Assembly (NCBI GenBank): GCA_964036295.1
Contig: OZ038463.1
Location: 32,937,295-33,001,294 of the forward strand
Direction of reading: 5' to 3'
Length of the DNA stretch: 64,000 nucleotides
From: Plumapathes pennacea
Lineage: Eukaryota; Cnidaria; Anthozoa; Antipatharia; Myriopathidae
Shown here: one piece after another, positions 1-11,700 of the stretch
Layout: each line of letters begins with the position of its first letter
Numbering within the stretch: position 1 is the first letter of the stretch
Notes under the pieces: generated by a model
The model's input: the letters and a program-made list of their open reading frames with translations, nothing else
Told to the model about the DNA's origin: nothing
Databases searched by the model: none
Program-made: the position numbers and the translations under genes

Positions 1-1282
1 AAACATCACACCTTTCGAGTAAAGGAGTCACATTTAAGCTGTTATATCTCGCCAACGGATGAAGATAGATAAAGCAAATGTATTGCAAAATGTCTTGTTA
101 TAGTCCAAGGAGGGTTTCCTGAAAGTTTTAAGAGTTTTCAATTTTTGGCCAAAATCGACAAAAATCCCGGTCATTTTTCGACCATCTCAGAATCGCATGA
201 AACTTTCAGGAAACGTTCCTGGGACTATACCGACGGTTTCTGCATAGTTTTTGTTAACTTTAAGGGCACGTGTCGAGAGAAATTAGAGTAAATTAGAGCA
301 AATCATGCATTAATTAAAACATCACACCTTTCGAGCAAAGGAGCCACATTTAAGCTGTTATATCTCGCCAACGGATGAAGATAGATAAAGCAAATGTGTT
401 GCAAAATGTCTTGTTATTGTCCAAGGAAGGTTTCCTGAAAGTTTTAAGAGTTTTCAATTTTTGGCCAAAATCGACAAAAAACCCTGTGCTATAGCCTTAG
501 TATTTTGTGAAAATCCGGTCATTTTTCGACTATCTCAGAATCGCATGAAACTTTCAGGAAACGTTCCTGGGACTATACCGACGGTTTTTGCATAGTTTTT
601 GTAAACTTTGAGCCCGCGCGTCGAGAGAAGTTAGAGTAAATTAGAGCAAATCATGCACTAATTAAAACATCACACCTTTCGAGCAATGGAGCCACATTTA
701 AGCTGCTATATCTCGCCAACGGATGAAGATAGATAAAGCAAATGTATTGCAAAATATCTTCTTATAGTCCAAGGAAGGTTTCCTGAAAATTTTAAGAGCT
801 TTCAATTTTCGGCCAAAATCGACAAAAAAACCCTGTGCTATAGCCTTAGTATTTTGTGAAAATCCGGTCATTTTTCGACCATCTCAGAATCGCATGAAAC
901 TTTCAGGAAACGTTCCTGGGACTATACCGACGGTTTTTGCATAGCTTTTGTAAACTTTAAGCCCGCGCGTCGTGAGAAATTAGAGTAAATTAGAGCAAAT
1001 CATGCATTAATTAAAACATCACACCTTTCGAACAAAGGAGTCACATTTAAGCTGTTATATCTCGCCAACGGATGAAGATAGATAAAGCAAATGTATTGCA
1101 AAATGTCTTGTTATGGTCCAAGGAAAGTTTCCTGAAAGTTTTAAGAGTTTTCAATTTTTGGCCAAAATCGACAAAAAACCCTGTGTTATAGCCTTAGTAT
1201 TTTGTGAAAATCCGGTCATTTTTCGACCATCTCAGAATCGCATGAAACTTTCAGGAAACGTTCCTGGGACTATACCGACGGA
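1..1282. repeat. Tandem satellite, ~350-bp unit, four copies
   Basis: Units begin with the same AACATCACACCTTTCGAG word at about 2, 318, 665 and 1014. They share a long body that includes TATCTCGCCAACGGATGAAG and AGGAAACGTTCCTGGGACTA. The first copy lacks about 35 bases in the middle and is ~316 bp; the next two are ~347-350 bp. The fourth breaks off at ~1282, just before a foldback element. No coding potential is evident. The array probably extends leftwards beyond the window. Confidence 0.9.
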
Positions 1283-1298
1283 AAGAATGTATGAATGA

Positions 1299-1570
1299 GA
1301 GAATGTATGGGGATTTCACTCGATCGGAAAAACAAGGATGTTTACTAATAGAATGAGACTTGAACACACCGATCTGCTTTATCTGTGCCTCCTTCTTAGC
1401 TGTGCGGGTTCTGGGGCAATTTGAGCCAGATTTGTCCCAGTGGTTTCCCCCAAATGGCCCCAGAACCCGCACAGTTAAGCAGGAGACACAGATAAATCAG
1501 TGTGTTTAAGTCTCATTTTATTAGTAAACATTCTTGTCTTTCCGATCGAGTGAAATCCTCATACATTCTC
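1299..1570. mobile_element. Foldback/MITE-like inverted-repeat element
   Basis: Two arms of about 115 bases are near-perfect reverse complements, from GAGAATGTATG at the left end to CATTCTC at the right end. They enclose a short centre near 1420-1460. The left arm contains CACTCGATCGGAAA and the right arm contains TTTCCGATCGAGTG. No transposase is encoded, and I could not recognise a clear target-site duplication. It lies exactly where the satellite array stops. Confidence 0.8.
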
Positions 1571-4037
1571 TTATTACCGCCATTATGTTGCGTCTGCAAA
1601 CTATCAGCGGAATCACCCCCGACGCTTGGGCCGCCTGTGCTGAGATCGGTCCTGAGATCGATCTGAGATCGCATTGGCGCGCGTTCACACTAGAGAACAA
1701 AACTATGCCCGTTGGGGGAGGGGCAAGGGTTGTTTGCCGGCAAATCTGAAAGATGGCGGAAAGAGCTCTTCTGAAGTATGTGGAAGAACAGAAAGCGAAA
1801 AGATCGGAAGCGAAGGAGACCTGAGAAGCCTGATGGCTCGAAGCGAAGGGTGCAGGAATCCTTTCTTCGTCTAGTGTGAATGGGCACTAAGAGTAAAACA
1901 TAACCCAAGTATCAGGCCCACCTCAAGTGGAAGGGGAGGGGGAAATATAGCAAAAAATAAATAAAAATAAAAATAAAAATAAAAATAAAAATAAAACTGG
2001 AGAAGCAGAAGGGGGAGGACCCCCCCACACGCACATAAACTTTAGAGCACGCGACACAACAACCACTACCACATCGTACAAACGTATTTATTAAAAATAT
2101 ATTAATCTAGGAACATTTAAAAGTCCTCAGCGAAATCGCTGTCAATAGATACTCTTGGTTACGGGTATGATGTCATTTTACAGTATATATACAATATATA
2201 CACTTCTGGGGATTAAATAATACTATCAGAGCTCAGAAGTGCCGTACAGAACAGTAGACTGGCCATATTAAAATACTTTGAACTGCAGTTGGCTCTTCAA
2301 TTGTGTTTACAATGGTTTAATAGAAAGTCGCTTTGTTTACTGTAAGACAAGGCGACCTTTGGATAATATGCCCAGAGTTATTAGCTCTACCCCATCCCTT
2401 GTGTACTATATGGGTATAAAATGTGTACTGGGGTGGGCTTAGGCATGTACTTGGTCCTCCTTCCTCCCCCTCCCCTTCCCTGCCCGTCCCTCCCATACAA
2501 TTTCCTCCCTGCCCTCTTACATACTAAACGTGTTTGCCCAGAAAGTGCCAACAAATTGCCGTCATGAAATATGACGAACGATTCTATTGATGGCCACGTA
2601 AAGCATCCTGGGAAAAATCGGGAATGTGCCATGTAACACGTGACCTCCCTTGAATAACCGCTGCTCAATAAGCTCGCCGGCTCAACTGTAATTACAATGC
2701 AAAGGTAAAACATTTTCACCTCGTTTGCGTGCGCATCCAAACCTGAAGGACCACAACATTGTTGCGGAGGGACATCCGGGAACTACGATAACCACGTGCT
2801 TAGCAACGCTCAGACAAGATTAAACAGCCAGTTAACGTGCTCAATGAAATCGTCTTCAGTTTTTCGAAGTATCCCCTGGGTCCTCGATGCTTTCATCATA
2901 ATATCGTTGCTAAGCGGGTCACGTGGCCTGTGACGTTTGTCCCTTTGAAACAACCCCTGATGAAAAGGGGACAAAAATAGGCCCGTTTTCCGATTGGCCA
3001 GTCTCACAAATTAGCATGCAGTCGTGGGAAACGACCGAACAGCCACACTACCCGCATTGTTGAGCTTCATAAGTTTACAGTAGCATGGAAACTTCCGCGC
3101 CACATTCTAATTCATTTCCACCAAATTAGTATCCACAACCTACCCAGCAGGCCTTGCAAGATTCGATTTGGTGGCAGCTATTTTGTTACATCACTTTTAT
3201 CCTATTTGACTTGTATTGCTCTCAGAAATAATAACAGATGACAGAGTCAGGTGGCTTCCCTTTGCACTTACTGTTTATCTGCACACCCGTGAAAACGAAC
3301 TCTAGTGTAGTGCTTCAAGCGAAATTCAGTGTTCGTGGGAGTCATCAAAATTGGCCAAATTTAGCACATTCATGAAGAGCTCTCCTTTGGTCTCAAAACA
3401 ATCTCAGACACTTTCGTCGAAGAGTCACGTAATTCAACCCGAAGCACTAAACGTTAAAAACCATTTAACTTTTACCAAATTAAATTTTTGCAAGGACAGA
3501 ATTTGTCAGACACAAAACGGGTTGTGATTTGTTTTCCTGATCTCGCAAAAATTTTATTGGTCAACGCTCGAACTTCAATCTTTTCTCGAGTCTGCGAAGA
3601 AAAACACGCGGCGAAAGGAAGCGCACACTGACTTGTCACTGTAAGAGAGACTTCTTACGAGACACCGTGTTTGCTGACTGAATTGTGGAGGAGACTTGCT
3701 TTCATTCTTTGCTCTTTTTTATATTTGTTTTTGTTTTTGTTTTTGTTTTTGTACGAGTTGGCAATTTTGATCAAAAAATTTCGCGAACTGACAAAACACC
3801 GTTACAAATGAACATTTATATTTTCCTACACAGGAGTATATGCACATATGTATAGACACAGATATGTCAGAAAGACCGAGAACGCAAATAAGCAGTGAAT
3901 ACGTTTTAAACTGGAACTAACACAACCTTACGAACGAAAACCAGAACCTCAAACTCCGGCGAATTTGAAAGTTACTCCTCACAAACAACTCAGTCAGCAA
4001 TCAGAGTGCGCGGTGCGTGGTATCTATCTACTTACAG
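1571..4037. other. Gene-poor 3' flank of LRP5/6
   Basis: I see no supportable coding exon here. The stretch contains an (AAAAT)n tract at ~1951-1995, a C-rich patch near 2460-2500 and a (TTTTTG)n run at ~3721-3755. The part next to 4038 probably holds the LRP5/6 3' UTR (minus strand), but I could not fix a polyadenylation site. Confidence 0.5.
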
Positions 4038-4885
4038 CTACACCAAGGACGGTGCGTCGGTTACAGGGGACGGAGGAGGCGGATATGGGTGAAAACAACT
4101 TCTCTCTGTCGTCGTGGGCGAAGGAGGGCACTCCTGGTCCGAATAGTGTGTCGCCTCCGACAGATAGTTCGTATTTGGCGTCGGCGGCGGCGCGAACAAA
4201 TCCGACTCGTACGCGACGTCCGTACATATCGACCCCGAGTGCCGCTTGTTCCGACACCGATGCGGTCGTCGGGACCGATGATGATCCGACGCCGATTCGA
4301 AACCCGAGGCAAGCGAAGGCGGCGGAGGCATCCGCGGCCTGTGGTACCGATGCGAGGCGCACGACGAAGGCGACATGAACGAGTCACAGTATCCGTGCGA
4401 GCGCGTTGTGTACTGCGAACGTTCCGTGACGGGCGACGGGGGCGGATTAAGCGGTTCCCTCGGGTACGCGCTGACAACCGTCGAAGCGGTAGACGAGCAC
4501 GACGCTCCCGTTATGTTATTACGGTCGTACAGCGTTCGAGACGTGCCCGTACCTGTACGATTACTCCCACTGCAGATCGACTTCAAATACTTGCTTGAAC
4601 CCGCGGGACAAGAGCTCTTGCGGGCGAGTGCCGAGGTGCAGAGGCTGCCCCGGGACGACGACGACGACGACGCTGAGGACGGTGGCGGAGCGTGAAGAAC
4701 GGGCGTCACGACCAAACCGATTTCATACGACGGAACGGGAGAGCCTGGTCCCCGCTTTATCCGCCACCATATTAGGACCGCAAGTAGGCAGATGACAATA
4801 CAGATGACAATGGATGCGACGATGCCGACAATCATTTGCCTGTTAAGGGTTGAACTGTATGCACGAGGTGGCGCAGTACTAGAAC
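4038..4885 (-). CDS. LRP6: LRP5/6 exon 19: transmembrane segment and PPPSP signalling tail
   Basis: The acceptor ACGTAG|GTTCTAG at 4885 is set by phase; using the AG at 4879 instead would break frame with exon 18. The exon encodes a short juxtamembrane stalk, a helix [20 protein letters not shown] followed by LIWW (residues ~1409-1432), a basic stop-transfer RIKR, and a tail of about 240 residues. The tail has five Pro-Ser motifs in family order: [44 protein letters not shown] and [11 protein letters not shown]. In LRP6 these are phosphorylated by GSK3 and CK1 to bind Axin. The second motif here has Leu where Pro is usual. Stop TAG is at 4040-4038. Confidence 0.95.
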
Positions 4886-5724
4886 CTACGTAACAAAACA
4901 ATAATACGGATCCGGTTATCGCTGGATAACCGCGCATCCTACCAAGGATACTTGGGGGAGGGGAGGGGAGGGGGGAGGTTAAAACCAAGAAAATTCTCCT
5001 CACCATTGTTTGTGCATTCTCGTTCATCAGACCCATCTTTGCAGTCGTCGTGATCATCGCATCGCCATGACAACGCGTAACAACTCAGATAATCAGCGCA
5101 GTGTACGTAGTCCGGCTGGCACTTCGGGCCTACAGGAGTTGAAAGAGTTAAACATAATTACTCCGCCAATCACAGAGGCTGAAAGAAACACTATCAACCA
5201 ATCAGAAGCCAAAGTAATCTGCGCTTTGTTTCACTTTGCAGAAGTAACCAATCAACAATGCGAGAAGATCGCAATAAGGTTTTGATTTTGTCCCCCCACC
5301 AATGCGAAAAAACATGATCACTATAACCGCGCTTGTGCGAGATCACAGTAAACATAAGAAATTCGCGCGCTTTTCTCAGCACCCAAGCGCCTGATCTCCC
5401 GCTTGAAAACGTTTCGCGCTTTTCTCGTCATCAAAGCCCCGCTGCTTTCCCGCCTCAAAACAACATTACGCGCGCTTTTCTCGCCCACGCACATCTCCAC
5501 AACTCCCGTTTCTCAATGCAAACTCTAAATAAATAAAAATACAACTTACGACATGGTACGCCGATGGTCTCATCGGAACCGTCGTCGCAATCATTAATGC
5601 CGTCGCACTTTTTGCTGTCCTCTATGCATCCGGAGCTGTTTCGGCAGCGCCAGAATCCTTCTTTACAGGTCGCTGTGAGCAGAGATAAGGCAAAAATGTC
5701 AACACTGAGTGGGCAAGACAAAAT

Positions 5725-5774
<50 letters not shown>

Positions 5775-8700
5775 AAAGAAAAGAAAATATAACTGCAATT
5801 TTATCGTACAGTGAGTGTATCCTGGGAGCAAAACCTCCCCCCACCCCTCCCCCCCCCTTCTGTATCTCGGTTGTGGTAAAAATGTTATCAAAGACAATTG
5901 AAGCTGGACGTTTAATACAGGTGACACCGCGGAAATACGTTTTTCGGCGGTGCGGTGACCTTGCTTTCAAGTCAGCGGCTATTGCATAAAACCGTAGAGT
6001 GCAGGTTTTGATGCAACGCTCGTAAAACCTCAAGATTTAGCCAATAAATTCAATACTAGGACTCGATACTCAAATATAAGTTAATTCACTGCATTCTCCC
6101 ATAACATAAGTTGTGCACAATGAGAAAAACGAGGCTTGCACACAAAGTGAAATTTCACCTCGAATTATGAGAACTTTGATAGCCATGGTGACGAACGCTG
6201 TCCACCGGAAGTGACGTCAAGAACGTATTTCCCCAGTATCGATACAAAACGCCATGCAATTGGGACTGCACGTAGGTGGCCGCTTATTAGAGGTGGTCGT
6301 TTAAATAGAAACTAAACAGTCTAATGATTCACTGATAATATTTTCGAGACTTTGACAGGTTTAACTATACACAGCCACACGCACACGAAAACACGCACGA
6401 AAAGATAACGCGCGCACACATACACAAGAACACAACGCATGTACACGAAACATACATGACAAGCACGCATGCGCTACGCACACCACCACAAACGAACGCA
6501 AGAGACGTTTACAAAGTGGAACGCGCGTTTTTGGTCAACTTACGGCAATTGAGTTCATCGTTTGAGCAATCTTTGTGACCATCGCAAACCCAGCCGTTAT
6601 GAATACATTGGCCGTCCGAGCATGAGAACTCTTCTGGACTACACGTGGGGGGAGCTGAAAAACGAAATGTGATAAATCCTGAATAATGTTTACCACAGTT
6701 TCTTGTGATGTTCGTTGCTCCAAGAATAGTTAAGCGAAAACTTTAAATCAGGCCAAACATCGAAGTTTTCATAAACCGAACTCAATAAAAACTAGCTTAA
6801 ACGATGACTTTTAAATTTGACTTCGGCTCAAGAAAAATTAGCCGCTTGTGCACGGGTCTTTCATTGAACACAAACAAAACATCCCGACTGTTAAGCCCCC
6901 CCCCCAAAGGATCCAGTAGAACCCCGCTATCTCGAACTCTCAAGGGAAGAGAAAAATAGTTCGAAATAGCGGGGTCCTCCCAAGGGAAACTTCTTCCAAG
7001 TTCATTTTTAAGCGAAATCGGATTCTGTTCAAGATAACCGAGTTCAAAATAACGGGGTTCTACTGTATGCAAGAGCTTTATCGCGAAAAAACCGTTCCAG
7101 TCATCAATCAATCACAAACCTCCACAAGTCTTGTTATTATCATTTAGAATCATTCCCATGGGGCAGGAACAGTGCTGCTCGCCACCAAACCAGACCACAC
7201 AAATATGTGTACAATCGTTGTTTCTACAAGCATGAGCACCTGCAACAAAAGTTGTAAAGTTTATACTGAACACCATCTCCCAGAAAATCCACGTGAACTC
7301 AGTATAAAGAAAACACGAAACTAGTACAAAAAATAAATCTCTTGTGATCTCTTGCCTGGGTAAGGCTAGTCAGACTTTTAGGTGATCTCTTGCTTGGGTA
7401 ATCAATATCAATAGACCACTTCAAGACTTCGATGCATGATGGCTATAATCAGGGCAAATAAACTGAATATACATTCGTTTTCCTAATCGGTGGAACTTCG
7501 GAGCACTCTAAATTGTCATTTGCAAGCTTTCAGTGGTTTTAGAATGTGAGCGATTTCAGTATTAAACTGAGACTTCTCGCACGCGTCGCCGCCATGTTTA
7601 TTTGTTTTTCCCGGATTACCCATCATACATCTAAATCCGTGAAGGGGTCCATTCTTCTAATTCACTTATTCGAAACACGGCCAAACATCCGGGGCTAGTT
7701 GCACTTAAGCGAGGCTATACAGTCTATATTTACACAAGTATACTTATCACTATCAAATGCAACAATACGAAGGCACAGCAAAATAAATGAAGCGAAATTA
7801 TTTACGTATGGAAAGTGCAGCCTCGTTCTAGTGCAAACTCGCCCCGGACCACCAGACTGTTCAGCCGCTTTTCGAATACTACTCAAACGTTTTGTTCAGG
7901 GAAATTTGGTGAGAATTAATTTCTTACCTTCTTTTACGGTTTTGTCTACCACCACAAGGTCTGACAAGTCGTCAATATGTGCCTGAACCACTTGTCGTCC
8001 GTTTTGGTCCGTTTTCGGAGTTTTTTCCACGTTTCGCGAATTCTTGTCAATCCAGTAGACAAACCCGTCATGCAAGGCCAGACCCACAGGGTTAAGGAGA
8101 TTCAAATCGACCAAAATCGCTCTGTTAGAACCTTCTGCAGAAAACAAACAAAGGTGTCAGCGGTAAATCTTTTGCAACTGCTAAAGCCTCTGTTAATACA
8201 TCGCGCGCCCTTGTTGATATTTACATCCGGGAATTCAGTTTTTCCTGGGGACCCAACATTTAGAATTGTTCATCTGTCTGCAGAATCTGCTCTCGTTTCC
8301 AGTTTTGCGTGGTATGGCTTTCTAGCCACTTCCACAACTTACATTTCCAGAACAAACTTCCACACTTGCACCGACGACCACTTGCTCAAAACGTGCGCTT
8401 AAAGAGACCCTTCACCATACATGCTTTGTGCGCCTAGTGACTGACGGCAGCCATTTTCGTATCTTACGAAAATGGCAGATTCTCATGTTTTTCTACGTTT
8501 TATCGCGAAATAAATCAACACAAACTCAGAAAGTGTACTGAATACGGCAAGCAGCGACTGTCAGATCAATCAGTCATAATGTGGACGCCTCAGGAAAGTC
8601 GACCTCCGGATGTAAACATTAGCATGGGGGCGCACAGCATCTACTGTGAGAAGGTCTCTTTAAACTTCTTTAACGGTGTTCAAGCCTTCGCCCCACATTG

Positions 8701-11700
8701 AGTCGAATTTTAGTTTGATTTATCATACGTCTAGTTCTCAGAGGTACCCCCTCCTCTCCCCTCCCCTCCCTCCCCTCCCCTCCCCTCAAAAAAGTTACGC
8801 TGTGATTGCCAAGGCGAACATAACGTAAATTGAACAAAATTCGGGTCCAGTCTTAACCATGGTCTTAAGTAACCTTACAAAATCGTCCCTTGACCACTCC
8901 CCACCTCCCTCGACAGTACCATCAGTTCCACTGTAGACCGCTGATAAAACTACAAAATATCTTTGAGTATCTCATATTGTCCCTTTATGGACTAGCAAGG
9001 AGAATTTGTGAGTTACGTACTTCCAAGGCCAGCATACTCGATCCTCTTCAGTTCTGTATCTGTCCAGTACAGTTTCCCAGATCCGTCTTTGTCGATCGCC
9101 AGATCTCCCGGATTCTTGATGTCACTGCTTATGAGTGGCATGGATCTATCCCCGGCCATTCCTGCGCTGTAGATACTGGGCTTGTTGTCTGGACTAATGT
9201 TTGTCCAGTACATTTGCCTGCGATACAAACAAAGCAGAGAATACCAATGGGTGAACAGGTTTTGGCAGGTAGACACACTACAGTCAACTTTCTCTGAGGC
9301 GGACACCCTCGGAACAAGATTTAGTGTCCGCCTTAGAGAGAGTTCAGTTACAGAGAAACAAGTGAAAATCGACGAGGATCAAATCTGGAGGGGTGTCCGC
9401 TTAGAGAGAGTTGATTGTATTATAATCCAAGTGCTCGCCGTAACTTCTCGTAGCCAATCTCAAGAAACCCTTCAATGACGCAGCCGTCACAAATGCTCAT
9501 AAGCCAATCGCCAACCTCGTTCCCAGGCTCTTTCAGGGCCAGGAGATGAAAGAGCACAAAAACAGTCAGCAGTTTACTGAACTGCACATACGGGGCAGCC
9601 TCGACTCGCATGACCGGTTTATTGAAACAAAGAAACTGGTTTGACTCATCCAAACATCTGGACGAACGGCTCACGCGTGTTCAACAAAGAAAGTCGAAAA
9701 CGTTGGCAGTCTCTGACGTTTCTGACGTTTACTCGGAGACTCTGCCAGCAGGGTAAACAATAACCAACAAAACCAATATAGTAGGTTGGTTGTGATCGTT
9801 CGGGTTAGAGAAGTCTCCAGAAAGACTTGTTGGTGACTGACGTTTCGACTCCCTGAGCGGAAGTCATCTTCAGAGTCAAGTGACAGTATTCGTCAGATGG
9901 CGGTATTTATGTCTCTGGTTGTTGAAGTGATTGGTCCGTTTTGTCGGCTTATGGTTGGCCGAGTTGGCTTGGTTGTGTTTCATTATTGGTCAGTGGATGT
10001 TCTGTAACTAATATACTCACCCTTTCTCTGGGTGCAACACAATTGAACGCGGGTAAATTCCCTTCCCTTCCACAACGACGCCAATGGACTCGCGCCTCCG
10101 CAAGCTATAAACATTGATTCTGTTTGTTGAGCTATCTGTCCAAAACAACTGCCGTCCGTACGTATCTATGGCGAGGTCGAAAGGGGAAATATCACTGCCA
10201 GAGATGATCACACTGGCGTTTGTGCCGTTCTGGAATGCACCTCTGATGAATTTCGTCTTGCCATCGACCCAGTATACGAAGTCGTCCTCCGGGTCGTAAT
10301 CAATCGCAAGGACATCGTCTAGATCGCTGATGGGCAGGACAACATCTAGCTGATCTTCAGAGTCGAAGAGCATTCGTCGGATGGCATCCTTACTGCTGAA
10401 CAGCAGGAACGAAGTGGGGGCTGAGAAAAAAGAGACAATAACAAAACATCAACAACTGAGGGAGATTTTCGCGTGGTGTTTGTGCTTTGAACGCCTACTA
10501 CGGTCAAGATGTGTCGAGATGGGAGGCCTGAGATTCACAACGTCACAGCTTTTATCACGACGTAAAATGCGGTGAAACATTCTTATCTCACTTGACAATT
10601 TTGCAAAAACAATGTTGACTTGACGAATAGGAAAAATAAGTTTGTACCGCCGTCGACATGCATTTATTGTGTTTGGACTATTGTGACTTGGAAAACTAGC
10701 GTAAACCTCCGCACCTTAAACTTTTCACTCTCAAGATCAAAATAGAGATTCTCACAACCTTTTAAGAAGAAAATGTATGAGTGATGTAGTGAGAATTGAT
10801 AGTTTAATCTGCTGTAACTTGAACAAGGTATCGAAAGCAAAGTTCTCCTTACTGTATGATATATTTCTGGTGAGAAACTAAAAGAGAAAATTGAAGTTGA
10901 TCACTCTTGGGAGTGAAAGGGTTAAAGGTGAGTGACGAATTGTAGTTGTACCAAACAACTCCCAGATACAGTTTACTCATGGACAGCTGTCATCAATTTC
11001 TGTTGTTCTCCACCTACAACGTACCTTCACATGTCTTGTTGTCATCCTTGCTAAGTTCAAAATGGTTCGAGCACGTGCACACCACTTGTTGACGCGGCTT
11101 GGACAGACAAAGATGAGTGCAGCCCGCATTGTTGTCCGCACAAGCGTTCCACCCTGTGGAAAAATAAGACTTATTAGCAGTTCATACGGTAAGTTTGGAG
11201 TGAGCATAAGGCGCGGAAAAACAATGAGGTTCCATAACTTACACATACCGACCACATACCGACCACGTTACCGACCACATACCGACCACGTTACAAACCA
11301 CATACCGACCACGTTACCGACCACAAACCGACCATGTTACCGACCACACAGACCACACAGACCACATTACCAACCACATACCGACCACGTTACCGACCAC
11401 ATGCCGACCACACACCGACAACATTACCGACCACATACCACCTACATACCGACAATTTCACTTGTTCACAATTACCTTACAGTACAGACCAATCAAACGA
11501 AGGTTAATAAAATGTTTACTGTGTAGCTCTCAGCCGTTTTCGGATGATTGTCGAAAGCAGTCGCATGATTGCTATGGTCTTGGACGGACGGACGGTCGGA
11601 CGTGTTTTTGCTTGCCTCACTGATTTCTCTATTTGCTTCGGTTTTGGTTTTCGACAGTCATCCGAAACGCGCTCTAGGATGTTCATTGTGTGGCACTTTC

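Noticed and set aside
4017-4695. Arg-rich and acidic open frames on the plus strand
   Set aside because: Antisense shadows of the LRP5/6 cytoplasmic-tail exon, which has clear family motifs on the minus strand.
4879-4885. Alternative acceptor TTCTAG|TACTGCG for LRP5/6 exon 19
   Set aside because: It would put exon 19 out of phase with exon 18; the AG seven bases upstream gives a continuous frame.
5455-6033. A 192-codon minus-strand frame containing LDLa module 2
   Set aside because: Only 5550-5672 is exon. The rest is intron, including the (GA)n tract that translates as Ser-Leu repeats.
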